From the NCBI GenBank assembly GCA_965203835.1, contig OZ241919.1, forward strand, positions 2,852,001-2,916,000: a stretch of 64,000 bases of DNA. Direction: 5' to 3'. A model generated the notes under the pieces. The model was not told where the DNA came from, did not search any database, and saw only the letters and a list, made by a program, of their open reading frames with translations. This document shows positions 10,501 through 18,593 of the stretch, in pieces. Both the position numbers and the translations under genes were made by a program. Numbering within the stretch: the stretch's first letter is position 1; each line of letters begins with the position of its first letter. The DNA is from CBDCFV01 sp965203835. GTDB lineage: Bacteria > Chloroflexota > Dehalococcoidia > Lucifugimonadales > UBA3495.

Positions 10501-11881
10501 AGGGTGGCTGAGTGAGGAAGATATCGCCGGGTGGGGTGGAGTACAACTGTCTGCCGACGGTCGGGTCAAGTGGTTGGACCTAGGAGGCCATGGGCTGCAG
10601 GGCTCTCTGCCCGCGGAACTGGGCAATCTGGGCGCGCTCCATACGTTAAGACTCGGCGGCAATCAACTTACCGGCCCCATACCGCCCGAGCTGGGCAATC
10701 TCAGCAACCTGGAACTACTGGACCTCAGTAACAACCAACTGACTGGCCCCATACCGCCGGAGTTGGGCAATCTCAGCAGCCTGAAGCATGCCTTGAGCCT
10801 CGCTTCCAATCAACTTACCGGCCCCATACCGCCCGAGCTGGCCCAGTTGGGACCAGACTTACATCTCTGGGGGAACCAATTCACCGGCTGTTTGCCCGGC
10901 GTTCTGTATTATCGTGGGTGGTTGAGCAGGGATGTTGGATTGCCGATTTGTATCCCGGAAATAGCGGAAGAGGAGGCCGGAACGGATCTGGCAGCCCTGG
11001 TAGCCCTGTTCCGTGCCACCGATGGTCACAACTGGCGGTTCCCAGATAATTACTGGTTTATCAATACTACCATGGAGGGTTGGCGGGGCGTTGGGCTGGA
11101 CCAAGATGGACGGGTGGTCGAGTTGAATCTCAACAATAGGGGGCTGACCGGCACTATCCCGCCGGAGTTAGGCAACATGAGCAAGCTGCAACGCCTAAAG
11201 CTAAGCGGTAACCAATTAGGCGGGAATATCCCGAAGGAACTGGGCTCCCTGGGCAGCAGCGCGGATGGTACGGTCTACGTCGACCTCTGGCACAATCAAT
11301 TGACCGGGCAGATACCCCCGGAACTGGCCCAGTTGGACGGAAATTGGGGGCTAGGCGGCAACCAATTCACCGGCTGTTTGCCAAACGGACTTGAGGGTAG
11401 AGTTGGAGTCTCTTTGAGGGATTTGGAAATGCGGCTTTGCGTCCCTGAGCAAGAAATAGACGAATCGGGAGCAGCTACGGACCGGGCTGCCCTAGAAGCC
11501 CTGTACCACGCCACCAATGGCGCCAACTGGAAGAACAGCGAGAACTGGCTGACCGACAAGCACCTGGAGTATTGGGTCGGTGTCAGACTAGACTCCATTT
11601 CAGAACCAGACTCCCCTGGACGAGTACGCGGCTTAAGGTTGCCGAACAACGGTCTGACGGGGACCATCCCGCCGGAGTTGGGCAACCTGAGCAAACTGGA
11701 GGTTCTGAACCTCAAGGATAACCAATTAAGCGGAGAGATTCCGAAAGAACTAGGCAACATGGGCAGCAGCGGGTCTGCTTGGTTTAGAGTCACCGTCTAC
11801 CTCCGGAACAATCAGTTAACCGGCTGTGTCCCATTGGAGCTTCGTAGCATGAAAATGAGCATCGGTTTACCTTGGTGCTAA
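7517..11881 (+). CDS. Giant membrane-anchored LRR protein with a zinc-peptidase domain
   Basis: 1454 residues, starting with an N-terminal membrane segment (LIALAGGVVGLAALAAVIFW) and a Gln/Pro/Gly-rich linker. Helical repeats (about 95-420) carry a recurring PWLAxxV/I motif. A gluzincin peptidase of the MA-like type follows, with HEIAH at 546-550 and the third ligand in WLSEG (Glu565). From about residue 705 there are four blocks, each opening with an LRR-N-cap-like segment (GDRAALLAIYQATDGPNW; TDRAALEALYHATNGANW). Each then runs into plant-type leucine-rich repeats (LTGPIPPELGNLSNL), some capped by a Cys motif (FTGCVPG / FTGCLPG). The ATG has AGAGG 8 bases upstream. It is probably an exported, surface-held protein binding a partner through the LRR face. 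The peptidase substrate is unknown. Confidence 0.85.
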   Translation: MNRTALIALAGGVVGLAALAAVIFWLTGPGGTEEGAPAGPEGTAQQQAAGPESPADGGPSAGQQAVDQESPAAVIQTGDTADTALPDGTAPPQQQEELPELPWQDGDLDDAEQAVAKSLGAIQAADPSLTLALTDLDWMADEVMPEETVAVSWLEEIVAADPDLARSVVDLPWLAERIDGGDLRVLEPLRGLARNNPGLARAVADSPWLGEGSPEDLENTLAVVEAIAGDDPALARRMVDSPEIADGLSAEDLAALTGSDNYFLERIQQEFPDLAETLLELPWVAESVSGPSSSVRPGAPASGLLAAPLPSQGDTDYEVWVLSDLRRLASYDEILAQRVAGFPWLADGVTREEARIVSLFLDFVRSPGLDEGVTARRLADLPWVADDINRTEARVLLSLEFWDVVRWELLLDQQWFQDGIGDEDWALVIASRSACRTSHLCTELLTAGEVRSETLELPSGEVSLYVVQRPIGSPIDDRIFEVMGNAVTVMEEFMGHPRPWEGGIWESPGVVMYREPSLGCLSDAGAYWAGDHFLVNSTDRQRTIFHEIAHYYFNSGNSTPRWLSEGGAQFLTAWVFHVNNSTGLESRYQQYADPRYVCDGAANIHQRNLATGWMPRSMWLPIRECDYQLGERFLLAFYLNLEQEIFQPAAQDLYGLGRPGGSPALTEDEIYEVFRSNTPPERQDEFRDLYQRLHGRPVGYEPPAATGDRAALLAIYQATDGPNWKRKRFWNTQAPLVMWEDVKAFRSDPGRVQGLFLWRNNLSGALPPELGNLPHLEDLSLSGNALQGPIPQELGNLTNLRTLILDDNQLTGPIPPELGNMSSLTILNLSVNGLSGPIPPELGNLTNLERLQLIDNQLTGPIPPELGNISNLRHLALNGNHLTGAIPPDLGNLSSLSSLNVAGNQLTGQIPPELASLDDHLSYLRLSYNGFTGCVPGRLPEVMGRDEFVRVGLPACDESLPDPGYAAGSAKGDRAALEALYHATNGPEWGENYNRGWLSEEDIAGWGGVQLSADGRVKWLDLGGHGLQGSLPAELGNLGALHTLRLGGNQLTGPIPPELGNLSNLELLDLSNNQLTGPIPPELGNLSSLKHALSLASNQLTGPIPPELAQLGPDLHLWGNQFTGCLPGVLYYRGWLSRDVGLPICIPEIAEEEAGTDLAALVALFRATDGHNWRFPDNYWFINTTMEGWRGVGLDQDGRVVELNLNNRGLTGTIPPELGNMSKLQRLKLSGNQLGGNIPKELGSLGSSADGTVYVDLWHNQLTGQIPPELAQLDGNWGLGGNQFTGCLPNGLEGRVGVSLRDLEMRLCVPEQEIDESGAATDRAALEALYHATNGANWKNSENWLTDKHLEYWVGVRLDSISEPDSPGRVRGLRLPNNGLTGTIPPELGNLSKLEVLNLKDNQLSGEIPKELGNMGSSGSAWFRVTVYLRNNQLTGCVPLELRSMKMSIGLPWC

Positions 11882-11995
11882 CTCCCTTTCATATGTGGCG
11901 GCGGTTAGGCAGGGTGCCGGGCAGTGACCCGGTCTCCGTGGGCTTCCCAGGTTACCAGGCGCTCAACAACATCGAAGCTGCGGTTGGCGACCAAC

Positions 11996-12170
11996 CGACC
12001 GTCATACCGTCGAAATCCGGTATCCATAATGGGGCTGGTAAGAGTCAATATCGGAGCTTTCCCTGGGTTCCCGCACCCCATCAAGTACGGGGTGACCCCG
12101 TGCCAAGCACAGGGCAGGCTGTTCTTTCACAGGAACGACGGTGTTGGCCCAGGCCGGAATCCAGGGAACC
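11996..12170. repeat. Degenerate dispersed repeat in a 365-bp intergenic region
   Basis: The gap between the LRR gene and the solute-binding lipoprotein has no gene of its own. It contains two related stretches (GTCGAAATCCGGTATCC near 12008 and CAGGCCGGAATCCAGGG near 12150) and a CACCCC/GGGGTG hairpin at 12074-12094. This resembles the short palindromic intergenic repeats whose translation reads like VIPxKxGIxxxPWVPAPHQVRGD. They look like decayed copies of a dispersed repeat. Confidence 0.4.
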
Positions 12171-12246
12171 TCGGGGGGCTTACGCCACCAGTACGGAGGA
12201 TTGTATTGGTTCGGTCATTACCCGACTGGAGGATAGAATTACCAAT

Positions 12247-13290
12247 ATGCCGCGTCTATCCTTGTCACCGGCTGTCCTGGGCAGGCTCTTCATTCTGGGG
12301 ATGGGGATGCTTATGCTGACGGCCTGCTCGTTAGGTCCAGATCAACCGGTTACCTGTGGCAAGGAGAACCGGGAGTTGAAGGTGGGCTTCTACGCCCATT
12401 TCGCGCCGGTCAGTTACAGCGAGAGCGAGGACCCTTCCTCCCCAGGGTTCAACGTGCACAGGGGTTATGAGGCGGACCTGCTGACCGGCTTGGAGGCTAT
12501 GGAAAACCCCAGGCTGTCCTTCTCCCGCTGGGGCCTGGCTGGGTGGGATGACATCTGGCTGCAATCCGCCTCCGAACAGTACGATATAGTCGGGGGCGGC
12601 ATCACCATTCTGGAATCCCGGACCCGGGACGCCCAGGGCCGGGAAGCAGTCGCCTTTACCTCCGGCCACGTATCCTTCCGCCAGTCCCTGCTGGTGAGGG
12701 CCGAGGACGCCGGGACGATCGCCAGCCACGCCGACCTAACCGGGGCCATGCGTGTAGGGGCGCTGGCCGGCACTACCGGAGAACACCGTCTGCTGGAGTT
12801 GCTCGGGTTGGTAGACGACTCGGGGGCGCTGGTTGAGGGAGTGAGGGTTGAGACGCCGAGGGGTATGTTGGAGGCCGACGGCACGGCGGACTATCTCGTC
12901 ACTGCGGCGGAGTCATCCTCGAACCTGGAGGGCAGGACCCGGCTCCATCCGCCCAGCGCAGACCGTCCCCAGGTGGTCTACCTAGGGAGCGACCTGGGCG
13001 AGGGAGAACTCCTGGAAGGGCTGGCCGACGGCAGGATAGACGCGGTAGCCCGGGGAGAAATCGGCAACCTGGACGCGGCCCGGTCATCGGAAGGGGCGTT
13101 TGCGGTTACCGCGCTGGACGACCGGGTGGAGACCGGCGGCTTTACGCTGGCGGCGTCGGATACCGAGTTGCTCGCCTGCCTGGACGAGAGGATCAACTGG
13201 CTCACCGATAACCGGAACATCGGGTATGGTGAATGGCTGGACAACCCTTCGGTGTTCCTGGGACGAGCAGGGGAGTGGAACGAAAGATAG
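12247..13290 (+). CDS. Extracellular solute-binding lipoprotein, family 3-like
   Basis: 347 residues. The N-terminus is a clear lipoprotein signal (hydrophobic segment, lipobox LTAC). The mature part begins with ELKVGFYAHFAPVSYSE and has RGYEADLLTGLEAM, YDIVGGGITILESR and GRIDAVARGEIGNLDAA, the landmarks of periplasmic binding proteins for amino acids or other small polar solutes. The frame is open upstream to 11872, but the signal peptide fixes the start at 12247. GGAGG lies rather far upstream (14 bases). No ABC permease or ATPase is adjacent, so the partner transporter or receptor is elsewhere, or the protein is a cyclohydratase-like relative. Confidence 0.8.
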   Translation: MPRLSLSPAVLGRLFILGMGMLMLTACSLGPDQPVTCGKENRELKVGFYAHFAPVSYSESEDPSSPGFNVHRGYEADLLTGLEAMENPRLSFSRWGLAGWDDIWLQSASEQYDIVGGGITILESRTRDAQGREAVAFTSGHVSFRQSLLVRAEDAGTIASHADLTGAMRVGALAGTTGEHRLLELLGLVDDSGALVEGVRVETPRGMLEADGTADYLVTAAESSSNLEGRTRLHPPSADRPQVVYLGSDLGEGELLEGLADGRIDAVARGEIGNLDAARSSEGAFAVTALDDRVETGGFTLAASDTELLACLDERINWLTDNRNIGYGEWLDNPSVFLGRAGEWNER

Positions 13291-13400
13291 GGGAGTTGAT
13301 TCCGGATTCTGCCTCGCGAGCCAGGATTCCCTGCAGTCTGGGCTGGGCCGACGGCTATTCGCCAATGGAAGAACACGCCGGCAAGCCCATGTTGATCAAC

Positions 13401-13442
13401 GACAATTATTTCTGCCGGTCAAGACGACTATTTTTGCCGGTC
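13401..13442 (+). repeat. IS21-type left-end direct repeats
   Basis: Two 20-bp direct repeats of the form GAC(A/G)A(T/C)TATTT(C/T)TGCCGGTC, at 13401-13420 and 13423-13442. Tandem repeats of this kind are the transposase-binding sites at IS21-family ends. They sit just before the istA 5' relic and mark the left end of a disrupted element. Confidence 0.6.
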
Positions 13443-13478
13443 GGGGTGAAGTAAATGATCCGGCACGGAGGTGCCGGA

Positions 13479-13646
13479 TTGATCACAAACCGACAAGTCG
13501 CATTGTTGAGGCAGAGACGTATGGAAGGAAAGACTCAAAAGACTCAGGAGATAGCGGCGGCAATGTCCGGGATGAGCGTGCGGTCGGCACGGAAGTGGGA
13601 GATGGGACTTTGCCACAGCCGTGCGAAACACATGCTTGTTGTGTGA
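13479..13646 (+). pseudogene. istA: istA (IS21 transposase) 5' fragment
   Basis: The frame from TTG at 13479 (GGAGG 8 bases upstream) reads ITNRQVALLRQRRMEGKTQ, then MSVRSARKWE, the N-terminal HTH of IS21-family IstA. It then shifts frame (GTLPQPCE is in the next frame) and stops. Only about 45 of roughly 500 residues remain. A matching IstA C-terminal piece lies at 15640-16077. Confidence 0.7.
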
Positions 13647-13760
13647 ACCGAACTACCCGGTGTGTTATTATGGTTCGCGATACTAGGAGGAAGAGGATCG
13701 GCCCCCTCCGTCGGCGCCAGGAGACCTCGGGACTAAGAGACCATAGAAGCGAGGTAAGCT

Positions 13761-15380
13761 ATGGAAAAGCGGGAAAGGCGGCCAGTCACGAAACCGGAAT
13801 CTGCACGAGGTATGCCTTCCCTCGGCCTCGGAGACCAGTCCGGAGCCCGCCGGTCTAGGGGCGGGACCGCACCGCAGTCCGAATCTGCACGAGGTATGCC
13901 TTCCCTCGGCCTCGGAGACCAGTCCGAAACCCGCCGGTCCAGGGGCGGGACCGCGCCGCAGCCGGCCCCTGCTCCATCACGGCTGCCCGCCGCCACGCCG
14001 CCGGCATCGCCTCCGGCACAGAGGCTTACGTGGCGCTGGATATTGGGCATAATCGTGCTTGGGATGGTCCTCATGGCGTTGGATCCTATCGCAGGGGTCA
14101 TCATGGGCAGGGGAACTAATGCCTTCGGCAACGCCAGCTTCGTAGTCTTTGCCCTGGCGACTTGTCTGGCGGCCTTCAAGCTGAGGCTGGCCCCCAGGTA
14201 TGTAGTTGTGGTGTTGATGGTGGTCGCGGTCGTCTTTTTCGTACCCAGGCATTTCCTGGGCGAAATCTTCTACGAGTCGGTGTTGCAGGTACTCAATTCC
14301 CATACCGACCCGACGCAGAGAATATTCTTCGCCGACTATGACCAGCTGGACCCGGCGTTGAATGAATGCGGCTACTGCCCAAGCCACCTGGTGGGCGCTG
14401 AAGACATGGAGGACATCGCCGGCATATTCTTGTTTGCCGGGATTCTCCTCACCGGCATCGGCGCCCTGTTCAGATTGCTGGGGCGGTCCAGTGCCCCGAC
14501 CCCGGTCCCGGCCTCCGCCGTGCCGGCCCCGGCGTCCGGTAGGCAGGGCCCGGCCTCCGATGTGCCGCAGCCCTCCGACAGAAGCGGGGGGATCGGCAGG
14601 CTTGACCGGATAGACCGATGGGCGATTATCGTGTGGGTCCTGGGCCCATTGATTGGTATGCCCAGCTTCCTTGCTGCGCTCATCCTCACTCAACTCTCCG
14701 ACATTGGATATTTGGAACCCGACCCTTCGCAGTTGAAGTGGCGGGTGGCAGCCTCGCTGATGGTCGCGCTCGGCTTTGCCGTGTTCGTCAGCGCGGCAAT
14801 GGTGCCGATTGGGTGCGTCCTTTTCATCTACGGGCCCCCCGGCTCCCGGCGCCGGAGATTGCTTCTTGGGATTCTTTCCCTGCTCCAGGTATTTCGTTGG
14901 GTGCGGATCAACAAGCCGGTAAACTTCTTGATTCACAATCTGCCGGTTGAGTTGGTTGGAATCGGGCTCTTCGTGTTCCTCTTCCACCTGATGTTCGGGA
15001 GCATTCTGCTCTACGGGGTCGGTCCCTTAGTGGCAGTAACCACGGGCGATTTCACCATCGTTGATTTCGTTGGACACTACGACGACTACCCGGGATGGTT
15101 CAAGATAAGCGAGGACATCAGTAATTTATGGCCGCTGTTCGTGGTGGCCGGGATTGGCGTTTGGGTCCTTGACAACTCCAGGCGCATTGCTTTCGTCGCG
15201 GCCGTATTGGCATTGTTGCTCAAGCCTTTCAATACCAAGGGCGGCGGCGGCGGGTCCTCGAGTAGCAGTAGCAGTGACTCAACTGAGCCAGCGCAGTTCC
15301 AGTTCAGCCCCAGTGCGCAGATGATCCAGGCACAGCGGTCGGGCGGCGGCAGTGGCAGCGGCGGAGGCGGCAAAAAGTGA
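13761..15380 (+). CDS. Multi-pass membrane protein with duplicated N-terminal segment
   Basis: 539 residues of unknown family. The N-terminal 70 residues are hydrophilic and contain a 28-residue unit twice (ESARGMPSLGLGDQS). About eight or nine transmembrane helices follow in two groups (about 90-250 and 285-485). They are separated by a Pro/Ala-rich linker and end in a Gly/Ser-rich tail (GGGGGSSSSSSSDS, GGGSGSGGGGKK). The region about 200-230 contains CGYCPSH. The gene sits between two fragments of an IS21 transposase, so it may have been brought in with, or inserted into, mobile DNA. No function can be assigned. Low-complexity tails such as this often lie in the cytoplasm. Confidence 0.65.
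   Translation: MEKRERRPVTKPESARGMPSLGLGDQSGARRSRGGTAPQSESARGMPSLGLGDQSETRRSRGGTAPQPAPAPSRLPAATPPASPPAQRLTWRWILGIIVLGMVLMALDPIAGVIMGRGTNAFGNASFVVFALATCLAAFKLRLAPRYVVVVLMVVAVVFFVPRHFLGEIFYESVLQVLNSHTDPTQRIFFADYDQLDPALNECGYCPSHLVGAEDMEDIAGIFLFAGILLTGIGALFRLLGRSSAPTPVPASAVPAPASGRQGPASDVPQPSDRSGGIGRLDRIDRWAIIVWVLGPLIGMPSFLAALILTQLSDIGYLEPDPSQLKWRVAASLMVALGFAVFVSAAMVPIGCVLFIYGPPGSRRRRLLLGILSLLQVFRWVRINKPVNFLIHNLPVELVGIGLFVFLFHLMFGSILLYGVGPLVAVTTGDFTIVDFVGHYDDYPGWFKISEDISNLWPLFVVAGIGVWVLDNSRRIAFVAAVLALLLKPFNTKGGGGGSSSSSSSDSTEPAQFQFSPSAQMIQAQRSGGGSGSGGGGKK
13797..13963 (+). repeat. 84-bp tandem duplication inside a gene start
   Basis: Two copies of an 84-bp unit (13797-13880 and 13881-13963) with only a few differences. 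They add 28 residues in frame near the N-terminus of the membrane protein. The unit includes GC-rich palindromic stretches (GGGGCGGGACCGC) and looks like a small mobile repeat that can be tolerated in coding sequence. Confidence 0.8.
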
Positions 15381-15384
15381 GGCA

Positions 15385-15404
15385 GGGCCCGGCGCGCCGG
15401 GCCC
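15385..15404 (+). terminator. Perfect 20-bp GC palindrome after the membrane protein gene
   Basis: GGGCCCGGCGCGCCGGGCCC lies 4 bases after the stop codon. It forms a very stable hairpin but has no T-run, so it may act as a terminator, an mRNA end-protector or a dispersed palindromic repeat. Confidence 0.45.
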
Positions 15405-15435
15405 ATCGCCCGGTGGTGTTACTAACGAACTTAAC

Positions 15436-15462
15436 GGCTTGTTGAAAAAGCCTGTCTTGGAT
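15436..15462. repeat. Orphan IS-end-like sequence, copy 1
   Basis: GCTTGTTGAAAAAGCCTG followed by TCTTGGATG is nearly repeated at 19518-19541 in the same orientation. Its reverse complement (GGCTTTTTCAACAAGC) resembles terminal sequences of IS5/IS1182-type elements. No transposase of those families was recognised beside it. Confidence 0.4.
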
Positions 15463-15639
15463 GGGGGTAGTGATGCAGGAGTAAGGCTGGATTGCAGGTC
15501 AAGGTGCAACAGGATGTTCAGCGAATTCCCAAGATAAGATGAGGAAGGCTCGGTGACAGTTCGCTGGAATCCCGGTGTTGGCGGGACTGGGAACAGTCGT
15601 TGGCCCGTCAGGTCCACCCGCATCAACCGTGGCCAGAGC

Positions 15640-16077
15640 CACGAGAATGGCGTCACCGAGCAGGGCCACTACCGCCTCAAGGACGCCATCGACCAAGCCC
15701 TCATCCTGCGGGGCAGCCGGGATTTCGATACCGGCGACGATTACGCCAGGTACATCCGGCAGATGGTCGAGAGACGCAACCGCTTGGTCCAGGGGAAGCT
15801 GGAGCAGGAACTTCCTCATCTGCGCCCCCTGCCGCCAGCTCCCATGCACGAATACGTCAACTACCGGGCCAGGGTGCGCAAGTGGAGCACCATCCAGGCA
15901 GCCGGCCGGACCTACACTGTGCCCTCCCGCCTCATCGGCAAGGAGGTGCAGGTCCGATTGTACGCCGACCGGGTGGAAGTCTACTACAAGGGCCGCTTGG
16001 CGGAACGGATGGCCCGGGTCCACGGCGAGCGGGAAGCCAGCGTCAACTACCGTCACGTCATCGGCTCCCTGGTGACG
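15640..16077 (+). pseudogene. istA: istA (IS21 transposase) C-terminal fragment, cut by ISNCY insertion
   Basis: The frame encodes the IstA C-terminal region: YRLKDAIDQALILRGSRDFD, QMVERRNRLVQGKLEQEL, AAGRTYTVPSRLIGKEV, RLYADRVEVYYKGRLAERM and NYRHVIGSLV. Homology stops abruptly at GSLV, where IstA normally continues towards its end. That point is where the ISNCY-like element's left inverted repeat begins. The frame is open upstream to 15553 but nothing there is IstA-like. Confidence 0.75.
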
Positions 16078-17722
16078 CATTGCCTCAACAAGAACGTTAC
16101 TTTCAGAAAGTAATTGCCGCAAATAAAATGCTACCGAAAAATCGGGGGCATTCACGTGGCCGGAGGCATGAGCAGGATGGCAAAACAGGAGTTGCTGGGG
16201 GCGATACGAGAGCGTTACCGGGGGTCCTCCAAGAAGGACAAGAGCCGGATTCTCGACGAGTTCATCACGGTGACCGGCCATCACCGCAAACATGGCATCA
16301 GGTTGTTGGCCCAGTCTCAGGAGGGCGTGAAGAAAGCCGGCGTACCCCGGGGCCGACGCATCTATGACGACGCGGTCCGTGAGGCGGTGATCCTGATCTG
16401 GGAAGCGTCCGACCGCATCTGTGGGAAGCGCCTGAAGGCAGCGTTGCCCCATTTGGTGGAGTCCATGGAGCGCCACGGCCACCTCGATCTGGACCCCGAG
16501 GTGCGAGAACGTCTACTGGCCGCCAGCGCCGCCACCTTGGACCGGTTGCTCAAGCCCGTCCGAGCGGCGGTGGTAAGCCGGCGCAACCTGGACCGGGGCC
16601 GCCACATTCCCGTGCGGACCTTCGCCGACTGGGACCGTCCCCCACCAGGTCATCTGGAGATCGACCTGGTGGCCCACTGCGGGGACAACATGGGAGGTTC
16701 CTTCGTCTACAGCCTGGTGGCCACCGACGTATGCACCGGCTGGACCGAGGCCGTGCCGCTGCTGGCCAGAGAGCAGTCCCTGGTGGTGGCCGGACTGGAA
16801 GCCATCGCCGGACAACTGCCCTTTCCCGTGCTCGGCATCGACTCGGGCAACGACACGGTCTTCATCAACGACACCCTCACCGGGTACTGCGCCCAACGGG
16901 GCATCGAGTTCACCCGTTCCCGGGCGTACCGGAAAAACGATCAGGCCTGGATCGAGCAGAAGAATGGCGCGGTCATCCGCCGGTTCCTGGGACATGAGCG
17001 TTACTCGGGGCAGGTGGCGGGACAGACCATGGCCCACCCGCACGGGTCGATACGGCTGTACGCAAACTACTTCCAGCCGTCGTTCAAGCTGGTGGAGAAG
17101 ACCCGCAACGGCTCAACGATGATCAAGCGCTACAGTCCCCCAGCCACTCCCTGCGACCGGGTGGTCGGGCACGAGGCGGTGAGCGTCGAGGCGAAGGAAG
17201 CTCTCAGGCAACGGCGGGCAACGTTGGACCCGGTGGCCCTGCTGCACACCATCAGGGAATCCCAGTCTGCCCTGGCGGCCATCGGCTCCCCCGAACTCCG
17301 ACCCACGCCCAAGGGCGAGAGCCTGGAACGGTTCCTAGCCGGATTGCCCAGCCGGTGGATGGAAGAACAGGAGCAGGTTAACGGGAACCGGCGGACGAAA
17401 GCACCCCGGACCTGGCGAACGCGGAAGGACCCATTTGAAGGTGTGTGGTGCGATGTGTTGAACTGGTTGCAGGATGACCCGGACGCCAGTGCCGTGGCAT
17501 TGCTGGACCGGCTGCGGGCGGCCGATCCGGACCGATTCAGCCGGGCCCACCTGAGAACGCTGCAACGGAGGGTCCAGCAGTGGCGGGGCATCATGGCGAA
17601 CAAGCTGGTCTACGCCTCGTCCGAAGCAACGACGCCTGATCCCGTCGATATCCCTGTAATGGCGCTGGCAGGTAATGACCCCAGGTGTTGATTATTCGGT
17701 AACATTTCTCAATGAGGCAACG
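16078..17722 (+). mobile_element. ISNCY-like insertion sequence
   Basis: About 1.65 kb. The left end near 16078 (CATTGCCTCAACAAG) and the reverse complement of the right end near 17722 (CGTTGCCTCATTGAG) form an imperfect terminal inverted repeat of about 23 bp. A second inner pair matches at 16/18 (AAATGCTACCGAAAAATC at 16126-16143 against 17690-17707 inverted). The element carries one transposase gene and interrupts the istA fragment. No clear target duplication was found by eye. Confidence 0.6.
16177..17691 (+). CDS. DDE transposase / integrase core-domain protein, ISNCY-like
   Basis: The N-terminal helical DNA-binding region (KKDKSRILDEFITVTGHHRKH) precedes an rve-type DDE core. The acidic residues are seen in GHLEIDLVAHCGD, LGIDSGNDTVFIND and AWIEQKNGAVIRR. 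A C-terminal part (about 420-505 in the long frame) reads TWRTRKDPFEGVW ... LRTLQRRVQQWRG, a segment also found near the start of IS21 IstA. The frame is open from 16114. GGAGG at 16162-16166 fits the ATG at 16177 (10-base spacing) better than the one at 16168. The gene appears intact, so the element may be active. Confidence 0.8.
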   Translation: MAKQELLGAIRERYRGSSKKDKSRILDEFITVTGHHRKHGIRLLAQSQEGVKKAGVPRGRRIYDDAVREAVILIWEASDRICGKRLKAALPHLVESMERHGHLDLDPEVRERLLAASAATLDRLLKPVRAAVVSRRNLDRGRHIPVRTFADWDRPPPGHLEIDLVAHCGDNMGGSFVYSLVATDVCTGWTEAVPLLAREQSLVVAGLEAIAGQLPFPVLGIDSGNDTVFINDTLTGYCAQRGIEFTRSRAYRKNDQAWIEQKNGAVIRRFLGHERYSGQVAGQTMAHPHGSIRLYANYFQPSFKLVEKTRNGSTMIKRYSPPATPCDRVVGHEAVSVEAKEALRQRRATLDPVALLHTIRESQSALAAIGSPELRPTPKGESLERFLAGLPSRWMEEQEQVNGNRRTKAPRTWRTRKDPFEGVWCDVLNWLQDDPDASAVALLDRLRAADPDRFSRAHLRTLQRRVQQWRGIMANKLVYASSEATTPDPVDIPVMALAGNDPRC

Positions 17723-17805
17723 GGGATCGGCAAAAATGCTTGACGCGGAACAGCCACAAACCTCATAGATCAGTCTCTCGGAAAACTTGCAAAAAGACTT
17801 GACAA

Positions 17806-18315
17806 TCAACACGGATACTGCTGCAGCTCACACTGATGCCGAAGCGTTCCCGGATAAACCGATGGACCACTCTCCAGTTCCAGTTGACCAAGCCGATGCC
17901 GGCATCGGCGGGTAACTCCTGCACCGCTGCCTTCAACTCCGCTTGCTGCGCCTTGCCGAGGACGGGGGGGAACCACCGGACTGGTCGAAGACCAAGGCCG
18001 CCGGTCCGCCCTTGCCAAAGGCGGCAAGCCATCTTCCTATGGTATGCGGGTCCTGTTCCAGTGCTTCGGCAGTGGCCGAGGCAGTCCATCCTTGGGCCAA
18101 AAGCCAAATGGCGTGCCATCTTCCACGCAGCCTGGGTATCGGCGCCAGAATAAGACGCTGGCGTAAAGCCCTGACATCCATCTTCCACCGCTGGAGAAAC
18201 CGGTCTATATCTCTCATGCCTGCCCTCAACGCCTTTTTGACTCCAGAGAAGACCAACCCAGTTGCTCCAAGAATTTACCCCTTGTTTCTGCACATTTCAC
18301 CCTGGCTTTGGTTTA
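17806..18315 (-). pseudogene. IS630-family transposase relic (N-terminal part)
   Basis: Minus-strand frames give LRQRLILAPIPRLRGRWHAI, EQDPHTIGRWLAAFGKGGPAALVFDQ, then after a frameshift LVNWNWRVVHRFIRERFGISV. This is the HTH half of an IS630-family transposase, related to the copy at 42-43.3 kb. It ends at CTGGCTTTGGTTTAG (18301-18315), the same terminal sequence as the other copy. The DDE half is gone. Confidence 0.7.
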
Positions 18316-18593
18316 GGACTTGGTGTCCAAGCTCCGTCAGGGACAGTTGTCTGCGGAAGATCCATACCGTGATGCAGCAACCAGAACAACGGTTTTGGAC
18401 TTCTTCAGGTAGTGGGCTGCTCTGGGTAGGTGGGAGTTGCTAAAATTACTTCTCGGAAATCGAGAGGCCGGACGGTGCCTCGGTGAAAACGGTCATTGTG
18501 ACTTGAACAGGTGGCAAGGCCAATGAACATCAAACTCGGAAGCGTCAGACAGAGTCGTGAGTACGCCTGGAGGGCTTTGCTCATGCTCCCGGA

